Shown here in pieces: positions 1 through 6,912 of a stretch of DNA of 64,000 nucleotides. The notes under the pieces were generated by a model. The model searched no databases. It was not told where the DNA came from and saw nothing but the letters and a program-made list of their open reading frames with translations. The position numbers and the translations under genes were made by a program. Each line of letters begins with the position of its first letter. Within the stretch, counting starts at the first letter, position 1. Source of the stretch: Mogibacterium sp. (GTDB lineage: Bacteria; Bacillota; Clostridia; Peptostreptococcales; Anaerovoracaceae); assembly GCA_017512365.1 (NCBI GenBank), contig JAFWGQ010000010.1:86917-150916 (forward strand), given 5' to 3'.

Positions 1-23
1 TTTTTCTGAAGTGTACCCAAATG

Positions 24-52
24 TTGACAAAAAATATCCTGGCTACTACAAT
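24..52 (+). promoter_or_regulatory. Sigma-A type promoter of the phd-doc operon
   Basis: A perfect -35 hexamer TTGACA (24-29) is followed after 17 bp by TACAAT (47-52). It lies 44 bp upstream of the antitoxin start and is the only good promoter seen for the pair. Confidence 0.8.
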
Positions 53-71
53 AAATATAGGATATATTTAT
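51..71. promoter_or_regulatory. Probable autoregulatory operator of the Phd antitoxin
   Basis: A perfect 9-bp inverted repeat, ATAAATATA-GGA-TATATTTAT, overlaps the end of the -10 box and the expected transcription start. Phd/YefM antitoxins repress their own operons by binding palindromes in this position, so this is the natural operator candidate. The palindrome is seen; the binding is inferred. Confidence 0.55.
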
Positions 72-96
72 GGTATGATTTTATTGGAGAATTAAT

Positions 97-342
97 ATGC
101 TCATCAACACAGAAACAATATTCTCAATGACTCAGGCAAATCAGAATTTTTCTGTTGTTGCACGTGCTGCCGATCGTAATGGCGAAGCTGTTGTCTTCAA
201 GAACAACCGGCCAAAGTATCTGGTCGTCAATATGGAAAACAGCGATTATTTGCTTGACCTTACAGAAGATGAAAAAATAGATATCGTTGCAAAAAGGGTA
301 TTGAATAAATACATTGGCGCTTTTAAGGAACTGGCGAAATGA
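97..342 (+). CDS. Phd/YefM family antitoxin
   Basis: This 81-residue protein is the antitoxin half of a type II toxin-antitoxin pair. The N-terminal 50 residues (ISMTQ-like opening, then an A-rich helix and a GEAVVFKNNRPKYLVV strand) match the Phd/YefM DNA-binding fold. The C-terminal helix (about 55-81) is the part expected to bind and neutralise the toxin. A GGAG ribosome binding site lies 7 bp before the ATG. The stop overlaps the start of the toxin gene by 4 bp (ATGA), typical of translationally coupled antitoxin-toxin pairs. Regulation is probably by the palindrome at 51-71. Confidence 0.85.
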   Translation: MLINTETIFSMTQANQNFSVVARAADRNGEAVVFKNNRPKYLVVNMENSDYLLDLTEDEKIDIVAKRVLNKYIGAFKELAK

Positions 343-713
343 CAAAGATCAACAGCGAGAAAATCAAACTGCTCCATCAGTTAATGGCCGAGGCTACCGG
401 CGGAAGTATAGGAGTGAGAGATGAGGGCCTGCTGGAATCTGCGGTTGAAAGCGCATACGCAACCTTTGATGGGGCAGAATTATATCCATCTAAAGAAGAG
501 AAGGCTGCTAAGCTGGGGCATTCACTTATCTCGAATCATGCATTTGTTGACGGCAACAAGCGGATAGGTGTTTATGTGATGATCAGCTTTCTGGAACTCA
601 ACGGGATCCATATTGAGTCAGGCGATGAAGATGTCATAGCACTGGGGCTTGGCGTAGCCGATGGCAGCATGAGTCAGGAAGATGTGCTGGGATGGATCGA
701 AAAACACAAATAA
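339..713 (+). CDS. doc: Doc-type (Fic fold) toxin
   Basis: This 124-residue protein carries the Fic/Doc signature HAFVDGNKR at residues 67-75. Length and motif match Doc (death on curing), which phosphorylates elongation factor Tu and stops translation. The second half of the classical AMP-transferring Fic motif (GxGxR) is absent, which favours Doc over a true AMPylator. It overlaps the antitoxin gene by 4 bp. The catalytic His67, the glycine loop and Lys74-Arg75 are intact, so the toxin is probably active. The substrate is inferred from the family only. Confidence 0.87.
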   Translation: MTKINSEKIKLLHQLMAEATGGSIGVRDEGLLESAVESAYATFDGAELYPSKEEKAAKLGHSLISNHAFVDGNKRIGVYVMISFLELNGIHIESGDEDVIALGLGVADGSMSQEDVLGWIEKHK

Positions 714-736
714 ATGAATCCACAAAAGGATCTCAA

Positions 737-774
737 CGAGTCTGCGGGTTTGATGTCCCGCAGACTCGATTTTT
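737..774 (+). terminator. Rho-independent terminator after doc
   Basis: A 12-bp perfect GC-rich stem (CGAGTCTGCGGG with its complement at 757-768) with an 8-nt loop is followed by ATTTTT. It closes the phd-doc operon and lies between convergent genes. Confidence 0.9.
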
Positions 775-786
775 AAAACTCTTCTG

Positions 787-1992
787 TCAGAAGACTTTTC
801 CGGCTTTTGCGAACATTTCGACCGCATCCTTAAGAATATTACGGACAAGCCTGATACACTCCGGGTTCAGATTGGTATAGGTATCATTGACGTTATGATA
901 ATAATCCTGAGGGGTGAAGGCGACTCCGCAGATCGCAGCTGCTTTTACCCCGATGGCCGAAAACGCCTCGGAATCGTTGGCACCGGGATAAAACTCCGCC
1001 ATGGGTAAATCAAGTCCGTTTTTTATCGAAGAGAAATACAGAAGGTTGCAGACCTCCTCGCTGTTTGATTCGGTATAGTTGATACCACGTGAGAAGATCC
1101 TCAGCTCTTTGACCGAGTGGATCGTGTCAGGGGCGATCACTATGGTGTTGAGTGAAAGCAGCTCCTCTACATTTTCTTCTGCGAAAGCAAGCGCCCCGCG
1201 CAGACCGCATTCCTCGGCGTCTGTTATCAGGCAGCAGACTTCAGTGTCGTCATAACGCATATCATTATCTGCCATTTCCTTCAGGAGGCTCATAGCAAGG
1301 TAGCAGCCTGTCAGGTTGTCATTTGCTCCGTCCACGACCGTCCGCCAATCTACAAAGAAGAGCAGCGGCGCATACAGAATCGAGTCCACGATCTCGATTC
1401 CCGCAAATACATGCAATGTCTTAGCCGAAAGAAAGTTCGCCAGGGCCAGATTGCAGAAAAGGAAATTGATGATCCAGAACAGTAGACCGGATATGATGCA
1501 GGTAAGGATCAAAACGAGTGGAAAATGCTTAAGAAGCGGCATTTCCCAGGCGGCATCCGAATGGCCGCACAGGATGATACGCCGCTTGGGAGTGTTTTTA
1601 GCCCGACGGATCATATAGAGGTTCTGCCCTGTCCGTTTTGGATACAGCCTGTCAGTAAAAGGTCTGAACAGTATATATTCCACGACGATTATTACCATCG
1701 CGGTTACAGTAACGGCCAGTGATACGATATATGGCCATAGTTCTCCGGAATATACACCGCTGAGGAACAAAGCGCACGCTGCAAGGCTGAGAAAAGCATA
1801 GAGCGGTATCGATCCTATGAATGCGTGCGGATGAACTTCAAACTGCTGAGTTCTCATCTCATCAACGCAGTCCTTCATGGCCTCGGACATTTCCGCCTGA
1901 GCTGTTTTTACCGATTCGCATCCTGCGGAGCGCCGTTTGTGATTTTTGCAAATAGATTCTATTCCGTCAGTTATATATTTAATGTAGTCCAT
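787..1992 (-). CDS. Membrane-anchored M28 family zinc peptidase
   Basis: This 401-residue protein belongs to the M28 (aminopeptidase Y/IAP) family. All co-catalytic zinc-site residues are visible: H144 and D146 in GHSDAA, D225 in GANDN, E260-E261 in the DAEE motif, D289 in APD and H366 in YHNVND. Four hydrophobic segments (about 60-80, 85-108, 157-185, 190-213) anchor it. The second pair sits inside the peptidase domain, between the first two metal ligands, which is unusual. I chose the ATG at 1992 because it follows an AGGAT-type ribosome binding site 12 bp after the upstream gene's stop; an earlier start at 2076 would overlap that gene. Peptide substrate unknown. It is co-transcribed with the membrane protein at 2004-2699. 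Confidence 0.8.
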   Translation of the reverse strand: MDYIKYITDGIESICKNHKRRSAGCESVKTAQAEMSEAMKDCVDEMRTQQFEVHPHAFIGSIPLYAFLSLAACALFLSGVYSGELWPYIVSLAVTVTAMVIIVVEYILFRPFTDRLYPKRTGQNLYMIRRAKNTPKRRIILCGHSDAAWEMPLLKHFPLVLILTCIISGLLFWIINFLFCNLALANFLSAKTLHVFAGIEIVDSILYAPLLFFVDWRTVVDGANDNLTGCYLAMSLLKEMADNDMRYDDTEVCCLITDAEECGLRGALAFAEENVEELLSLNTIVIAPDTIHSVKELRIFSRGINYTESNSEEVCNLLYFSSIKNGLDLPMAEFYPGANDSEAFSAIGVKAAAICGVAFTPQDYYHNVNDTYTNLNPECIRLVRNILKDAVEMFAKAGKVF

Positions 1993-2003
1993 ATTCTGCC
2001 ATC

Positions 2004-2699
2004 CTATTCTCTCGTATTCTGGAACTGCCGGTACTGTTCCAGGATGTTTTTGCGAAAGCTGTGGGTAATGATACACGCCACGACTGCAACGATGATCACA
2101 AATGATATTGCCGGCAAAAAAACGGCCAGCAGTTCATTGACTTTTGTACCGGCTGCGTCGATGATCTCCGGTCTGAGAGCCTCTTCCAGTGTCGTATCGA
2201 TTTTAACAACAGATCCGGGAGTCACTCTGATGACATTCAGGTCATAATATGTGAGAAATGAAGTCAGCAGCAGAGGGACAAATGAACCCATGACTGTAAT
2301 GACAGATAAAAACACCGAATAGAACAGTGAACAGTATTGTACGCTGAGCAGAATGGGTAAAATAAAGAGAATGCTCCCGCTGACACCCATTGTGGACGTG
2401 GTGGCAATGGCGGATACGACGAAACTTATCCCAAGCACCCATTTGAGCATATCATCGGAGCCGTCTTTTTCTTTGACGACTGCCAGTTCCACTATGGAAA
2501 CGATCAGCATCACCCCGGAAAAGATCAAAAAGGTTTTTGTCGCACGGAGTTCGGGTACTTTGAAATACAGGAGCACAGATAACGCTGTCAAAAACACTTC
2601 AAGACAGACGAACAGGTATGCGCTTACATAGTTTGATGAACGATCAATGGCACCAAACAAGCCGAACTTACCTTTATGCATCATTGAAGTTGAAATCAA
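2004..2699 (-). CDS. Six-helix membrane protein, function unknown
   Basis: The protein has 231 residues with about six transmembrane helices and a short cytoplasmic tail (FRKNILEQYRQFQNTRE) after the last one. The layout resembles the membrane sensor region of signalling proteins such as diguanylate cyclases, but no catalytic domain follows: the frame stops and the M28 peptidase gene begins 12 bp later. It could be a stand-alone sensor or partner of the peptidase, or a truncated receptor. The TTG at 2699 was chosen because an AAAGGGGG ribosome binding site lies 9 bp before it; ATG codons at 2684 and 2681 are alternatives. No named family is recognised. Confidence 0.6.
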   Translation of the reverse strand: MISTSMMHKGKFGLFGAIDRSSNYVSAYLFVCLEVFLTALSVLLYFKVPELRATKTFLIFSGVMLIVSIVELAVVKEKDGSDDMLKWVLGISFVVSAIATTSTMGVSGSILFILPILLSVQYCSLFYSVFLSVITVMGSFVPLLLTSFLTYYDLNVIRVTPGSVVKIDTTLEEALRPEIIDAAGTKVNELLAVFLPAISFVIIVAVVACIITHSFRKNILEQYRQFQNTRE

Positions 2700-3002
2700 A
2701 ACAATGATCCCCCTTTCATATTACATCATTAGAATCATTGAAATTCTAATACCTGCGTTCAGCAACTGTCAATTGTTTCTATGCCCGTATTTCAATAGGT
2801 TTGCGGGATCATATACTCAAATGGATCATTCTGACAGAGTGAAAAAAAGACATGCAGATCATGTCGATCCTGCATATCTGACGGCTCGTGCGCATCTGCT
2901 CTGACGGCGCTGTCGCTTGTCACTCGCAGGCGCACTGCATAAAGGAACTCCCGGCACCTCTGACTTCGTTTTCACTCATCGATCGGCGGGGGAGTTCCTC
3001 TG
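2700..3002. other. Intergenic region without a gene
   Basis: About 300 bp between the membrane protein and the tRNA. I see no supported coding frame. It contains the upstream region of the membrane gene and, at its right end, the inverted repeat listed at 2943-2999. Confidence 0.6.
2943..2999 (-). terminator. Inverted repeat downstream of tRNA-Val, possible terminator
   Basis: A 10-bp perfect stem (AGGAACTCCC at 2943-2952, complement at 2990-2999) lies 4 bp past the 3' end of the minus-strand tRNA. The loop is long (37 nt) and the T-tract on the minus strand is short, so termination is only probable. Confidence 0.45.
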
Positions 3003-3078
3003 TGGTGGTCTGTGCGAGGCTCGAACTCACGACATCATGGTTGTGACCCATGCGCTCTCCCAACTGAGCTAACAGACC
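3003..3078 (-). tRNA. tRNA-Val (anticodon CAC)
   Basis: A 76-nt cloverleaf on the minus strand with a 7-bp acceptor stem (GGTCTGT/ACAGACC), D stem GCTC/GAGC, anticodon stem CATGG/CCATG with loop GTCACAA (anticodon CAC at positions 34-36), T arm with TTCGAGC loop, and an encoded CCA end. It decodes GTG valine codons. Confidence 0.93.
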
Positions 3079-3152
3079 TTATATGTGCGCTTCTTAACGC
3101 GCACGACTATTGTAACGCTTTTTGCATCAAAAATATATAGTAAATTTAAAAA

Positions 3153-3190
3153 TCTGTGCAAGGCTCGAACTCCCGGCATCATGGTCGTGA
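3153..3190 (-). pseudogene. tRNA-Val 3'-half remnant fused to the 3' end of rqcH
   Basis: These 38 bp match the 3' half of the adjacent tRNA-Val (anticodon 3' arm, variable loop, T arm and part of the acceptor) at 34 of 38 positions. No 5' half is present. The fragment supplies the stop codon and last codons of rqcH. It lies upstream of the intact tRNA on the same strand, so it is more likely the scar of a tRNA duplication/deletion than a standard integrase attachment site. Confidence 0.7.
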
Positions 3191-4891
3191 GGGGAGCTTC
3201 GGGGTGACGTAGACTGTGCGGTTGTGCGTGAATATCACCATGCCCGGCTTTGAACCGTTCGGCTTCTTTACATATCTTACAGGCACGTAGTCAACGGGAA
3301 CATTGTCGCTGCCGCCCGCTTTGCTGTGATACGCCGCGATGGACGCCGCCTCGTATATCAGATCCGCGGACAGATCATCCACATTGCGGCCGTCCCCGAG
3401 CCTCACGATGACATGCGATCCCGGGATGTCCTTCGTATGCATCCATACATCGGTCTTGGACGCGAACTTCATAGTGAGCCAGTCGTTTTCAAGGTTGTTC
3501 CTTCCGACAAGGACCTCTGTGCCGTCGCTGAGGACATATCTGTACGGCTCGGGCTTCGCTGCCCTGCGCTTCCTCTGCGATGCCTTCTGGCGCCTCCTGA
3601 CATATCCGGTCTGCTCGAGCTCGTCCCTGATCGATTCGAGAAGGGGAACGCTGTCCGCCGATTCTAAGTTCTGCACGACGGACTCGAGGTACTCTATGTC
3701 CCTGTCGTTGTCTTCGAGCTGGGCCTGCTTCTCGTGTATCGCAGTCCTGGCTTTAGAATACTTCTTGAAATACCTCTGGGCGTTGGCCGAGGCGTTGGTC
3801 TTCTCATCGAGCGGGATGGTGATGAGACTGCCGTCATAGTAATTCGTGACGGTCACGCTCTTGGCGCCCGGTTCTACCATGTGGATGTTCGCTGTAAGAA
3901 GTTCTCCGTAGAGCCTGTATTTATCCGAATTCTCCGCGTTCAGAAGATCCTCGGAGAGCTTCTTTTTCTTGAGCATGGCCTTGTCGAGAGCTGCCTGAGC
4001 CGACTTCAGAAGCGGCATCGACTTCTGGCGAACGAGGTTCGATGACTCGCGATTCGAGTAATAGTAGTCGATGCATCCGGATACCGTGTCGAAAAAGACC
4101 GTGTCGAGATCCTCGTACTCCTCAAGATCGCAGATGTGGAACTCACGCGGAGTCCCTTCGCTGTCGATATATACTCGGGGCCTGCATGTGCCGTCGCCGA
4201 CCGATCCGACTATCTCGATGAGCCGCTTTGCCGGAGCTCCCGAGATGAGAGATGCGTCTTCGCCTTTGCAATAGCGCAGCATCTCGCGGCTGACGGCAGG
4301 GGATATCCCGCTGACCCTGGCCATGATGGCGCGGTCGCCGCACGGCAGTCCGGTGAGAGGTCCGACCTCTCTGAACGGTATCTTGTCCTGGGCCGGAGGG
4401 TACTGATAGATGACGCCCGGCAGAAGCTGGCGGTATCTGTTGACGTCTATGGATATGCGCTTGATCGAGTCTATGATCTTGCCCGTCTCGAGGTCGACCA
4501 GCACGATATTGCTGTGCTTTGACATGATCTCGATTATGAGCCGTCTGCAGACAGAAAAGCCCATCTCGTTCTGGGCCTCGATATCTATCTCGATGATGCG
4601 CTCGGAATCCCTCTGCCTTACCTCCGTGATGCGGCCTCCCTGCAGATGCTTTCTGAGCAGCATGCAGAAGGTAGGCGGCTGATCCGGATTGGTATAACTG
4701 CCTTCAGTGAGGCAGACTCTCGCAGACTGGCTGCCTGCCGACATGAAAAGGCGCACATTGCCTCGTTGAGTGTGGATGTGCACCAGAAGATCATCGGGAC
4801 CCGGCTGATAGATCTTTTCGATCTTGCCGGGAACGATCCTTTCATTCAGTTCTTTTGCTTCCGCATAGGTGATTATGCCGTCGTAAGCCAT
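3179..4891 (-). CDS. rqcH: Ribosome quality control factor RqcH (NFACT protein)
   Basis: This 570-residue NFACT protein was once called fibronectin-binding protein. RqcH binds obstructed 50S subunits carrying peptidyl-tRNA and recruits alanyl-tRNA to add a C-terminal alanine tail degron. The NFACT-N domain fills roughly the first 260 residues and includes RDSERIIEID with the conserved D-x-R type motif. A coiled-coil middle (about 290-430) follows, then an NFACT-R domain with DVWMHTKDIPGSHVIVR from residue 481. Length is normal. The last residues after YVTP (KLPSRP) are encoded by the tRNA remnant at 3153-3190. It follows the DUF4914 gene by 9 bp and is probably co-transcribed with it. Confidence 0.93.
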   Translation of the reverse strand: MAYDGIITYAEAKELNERIVPGKIEKIYQPGPDDLLVHIHTQRGNVRLFMSAGSQSARVCLTEGSYTNPDQPPTFCMLLRKHLQGGRITEVRQRDSERIIEIDIEAQNEMGFSVCRRLIIEIMSKHSNIVLVDLETGKIIDSIKRISIDVNRYRQLLPGVIYQYPPAQDKIPFREVGPLTGLPCGDRAIMARVSGISPAVSREMLRYCKGEDASLISGAPAKRLIEIVGSVGDGTCRPRVYIDSEGTPREFHICDLEEYEDLDTVFFDTVSGCIDYYYSNRESSNLVRQKSMPLLKSAQAALDKAMLKKKKLSEDLLNAENSDKYRLYGELLTANIHMVEPGAKSVTVTNYYDGSLITIPLDEKTNASANAQRYFKKYSKARTAIHEKQAQLEDNDRDIEYLESVVQNLESADSVPLLESIRDELEQTGYVRRRQKASQRKRRAAKPEPYRYVLSDGTEVLVGRNNLENDWLTMKFASKTDVWMHTKDIPGSHVIVRLGDGRNVDDLSADLIYEAASIAAYHSKAGGSDNVPVDYVPVRYVKKPNGSKPGMVIFTHNRTVYVTPKLPSRP

Positions 4892-4900
4892 CTTGCCCCG

Positions 4901-6823
4901 CTATTCTTTTGAGTGACCGTGACTTCCCTTGATGCTGTTTATCGGAGTCAGTCTGAGATACTCGGAGAGAGGTGCGTCGTTCAGGCACAGCTCGATTATC
5001 TCTCTGCCCAGCGGATCGAGCTCAGGCACGAGGAACTGCTGAAGCTCCTGCTTGAAGAAGTCCGTGAGTATCTTTGCGCAGACATCGTAGCCTTCTTCAC
5101 CCATCCTGACCTGCAGCTCAGGCCTCAGGAAGTTGATCCTGATGTACTGGCCGTCTATCTTCATCTCGTCAAGAGAGTATCCGAAGAGAGGGCAGCGCGC
5201 CTCCACGAGGTGCTTTGCCATGACAGTACAGCTGCGGCGCGCGAGGTATTCGCGGGTGATCCACTCGGCCTTGAAGCCAACCTTGTACGCTCCGATGTAC
5301 TGGTTCGGAATGAGTATGTTGAGAGTGTTCGGCGTGTCCACGATCTGATGCAGGAGCATGTTGGCCTGCGTGACCTTCTCGCCTGTAGCGAACGGCCAGT
5401 ATGAGCCGACACCCTCGGCCGCAAGACCGCTTCCGGCATTGCTGTCCGCTATCGAAGGGTTTTTGAAGCCGCGGGGCGAAACGAGTCTCCACAGCCAGGC
5501 CAGGGCAGGAGGGACTATCTGTACGAAGCCCATTATGCCGTAGTCAGGCTCTTCTGCGGTGCTCGGAGGCATCCTCACGCCGAATGAACGCACGTCGACC
5601 TCGAGCGGCTCGTCTGCCGGGATGATGTTGTCGATCATTCCGCGCGGGATGATGACGCGCGGATTGGTGCACGGCTTGCCGCTGGATTCCATCGTGTGCT
5701 CCCAGATGAGGCAGGTCGCGCCCGGTGTGCCGTCGATATTGAAGAATTCGAGCGGCTCGTCCGGATGTATGCTGATCCTCTCGTAGAGAGGGATGTTGCC
5801 GTAGTACTTGTCTCCGTCGACCCTGAGGAACCAGCCGCTCTCGGCATCGGCTATGACCAGCCTGCCGGAGCTGTTCTGCATGTCCCTGTGGGCCATCACC
5901 ATGTCGTCGGCGATAGGGAATATGTCGCAGGTGTCGCCTATGTTGAGGTGGAATTCCTCGCCTGTGAACTTGTCTTTGGCCACCAGCACGCGGTTGTCGG
6001 CTTCGCGTCTGATCTCCTCGAGCATCTCGCTCTTGCCGCCGCCGGACGCGCCCTCGTGCATGAAGACGAATTCGTTCTCATACGGGGTCTGCAGCATCGC
6101 AGCCGAAGCGTGGTTGGTGATCCAGCCTTCGCGCTCTCCGATATCCAGAAGTATGGAGAAGACTCCCTTTTTGGCGCTCGGTCCCGGATAGAGATTGTAC
6201 GAGAACACCTCATGCAGCTCCTCGCTGCGGCAGTGGACGACGGCCTGCTTTCCGCCGAAGTGCGTGTGCCTGAAAGGAGGCGCCACATATATGATCGAGC
6301 GCGGGGTGTATCCGTCTTCGATCTCCTGTATGCTTTCAAATTCCTGTATGTTCGAAAGAGCGTATGCGAAAAATGCGGCATTCGCAGGGCATACGACGAG
6401 GCATGAGTACGAATGCGCCTTGCCGCCTATGCCTGCCGGCATGACGATGAGGCTCTGTTCGGAAAACCAGCTCATGGTGGCGGCTCTCAGGTCGCCGAAC
6501 TCCATGCCCCAGGAATCCCTGAAGCGCGGTTTGTCGGTAGGAAGCTCGTCCCCGATGTACATGCAGTGAGGGTCGCGTCTTCTCATATATTCGTCAGAGA
6601 AATTCACGGAGGCACCGTTCTTGCAGCGCACTACCTCAGCTTCCTGTACGTAGCCGAGCCCCGGTATGGTATAGCCTACGATCTGAACGCTCCCCCCAGA
6701 TGTGCCGAAGCAGAGCTCGTACAGCTCCTGCTTGGTCTCGGGGAACCAGATGTTTGGGCAGGCCGAAAGGGCAGCCTTCAGATCTTCGGGAAGATTCATT
6801 TTGTTCAACATTTCAGAGTTCAT
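4901..6823 (-). CDS. DUF4914-type protein, PEPCK-like P-loop enzyme
   Basis: This 640-residue protein has no assigned reaction. A glycine-rich nucleotide loop, EGASGGGKSE (257-266), resembles the P-loop of ATP-dependent phosphoenolpyruvate carboxykinase and HPr kinase. The surrounding sequence looks like a full-length cytoplasmic enzyme with conserved Gly/Asp/His-rich segments (PPFRHTHFGGKQ near 182-193). I place it in the DUF4914 family from memory of the motif and length. No signal peptide or membrane segment is seen. It is the first gene of a likely two-gene operon with rqcH, which hints at a link to translation quality control but does not prove it. Confidence 0.65.
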   Translation of the reverse strand: MNSEMLNKMNLPEDLKAALSACPNIWFPETKQELYELCFGTSGGSVQIVGYTIPGLGYVQEAEVVRCKNGASVNFSDEYMRRRDPHCMYIGDELPTDKPRFRDSWGMEFGDLRAATMSWFSEQSLIVMPAGIGGKAHSYSCLVVCPANAAFFAYALSNIQEFESIQEIEDGYTPRSIIYVAPPFRHTHFGGKQAVVHCRSEELHEVFSYNLYPGPSAKKGVFSILLDIGEREGWITNHASAAMLQTPYENEFVFMHEGASGGGKSEMLEEIRREADNRVLVAKDKFTGEEFHLNIGDTCDIFPIADDMVMAHRDMQNSSGRLVIADAESGWFLRVDGDKYYGNIPLYERISIHPDEPLEFFNIDGTPGATCLIWEHTMESSGKPCTNPRVIIPRGMIDNIIPADEPLEVDVRSFGVRMPPSTAEEPDYGIMGFVQIVPPALAWLWRLVSPRGFKNPSIADSNAGSGLAAEGVGSYWPFATGEKVTQANMLLHQIVDTPNTLNILIPNQYIGAYKVGFKAEWITREYLARRSCTVMAKHLVEARCPLFGYSLDEMKIDGQYIRINFLRPELQVRMGEEGYDVCAKILTDFFKQELQQFLVPELDPLGREIIELCLNDAPLSEYLRLTPINSIKGSHGHSKE

Positions 6824-6853
6824 TTATCGTATCCTTTTCGTTGATTTTAATTA

Positions 6854-6872
6854 GCGGGGCCATCGGCCCCGC
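6854..6872 (-). terminator. Hairpin after the beta-propeller gene
   Basis: A compact 8-bp GC stem (GCGGGGCC-ATC-GGCCCCGC) sits 40 bp past the stop of the minus-strand propeller gene, with a weak T/A-rich tail (TAATTAAAAT) on that strand. It is probably a terminator separating this gene from the DUF4914-rqcH unit. Confidence 0.6.
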
Positions 6873-6912
6873 ATTCCGTATATTCTACTATTTTATGCAG
6901 TATAATGCAAAC

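Noticed and set aside
3003-3190. Integrative element attachment sites at the tRNA
   Set aside because: The partial tRNA copy lies upstream of the intact tRNA, only 74 bp away, with no integrase between; this is not the geometry of attL/attR.
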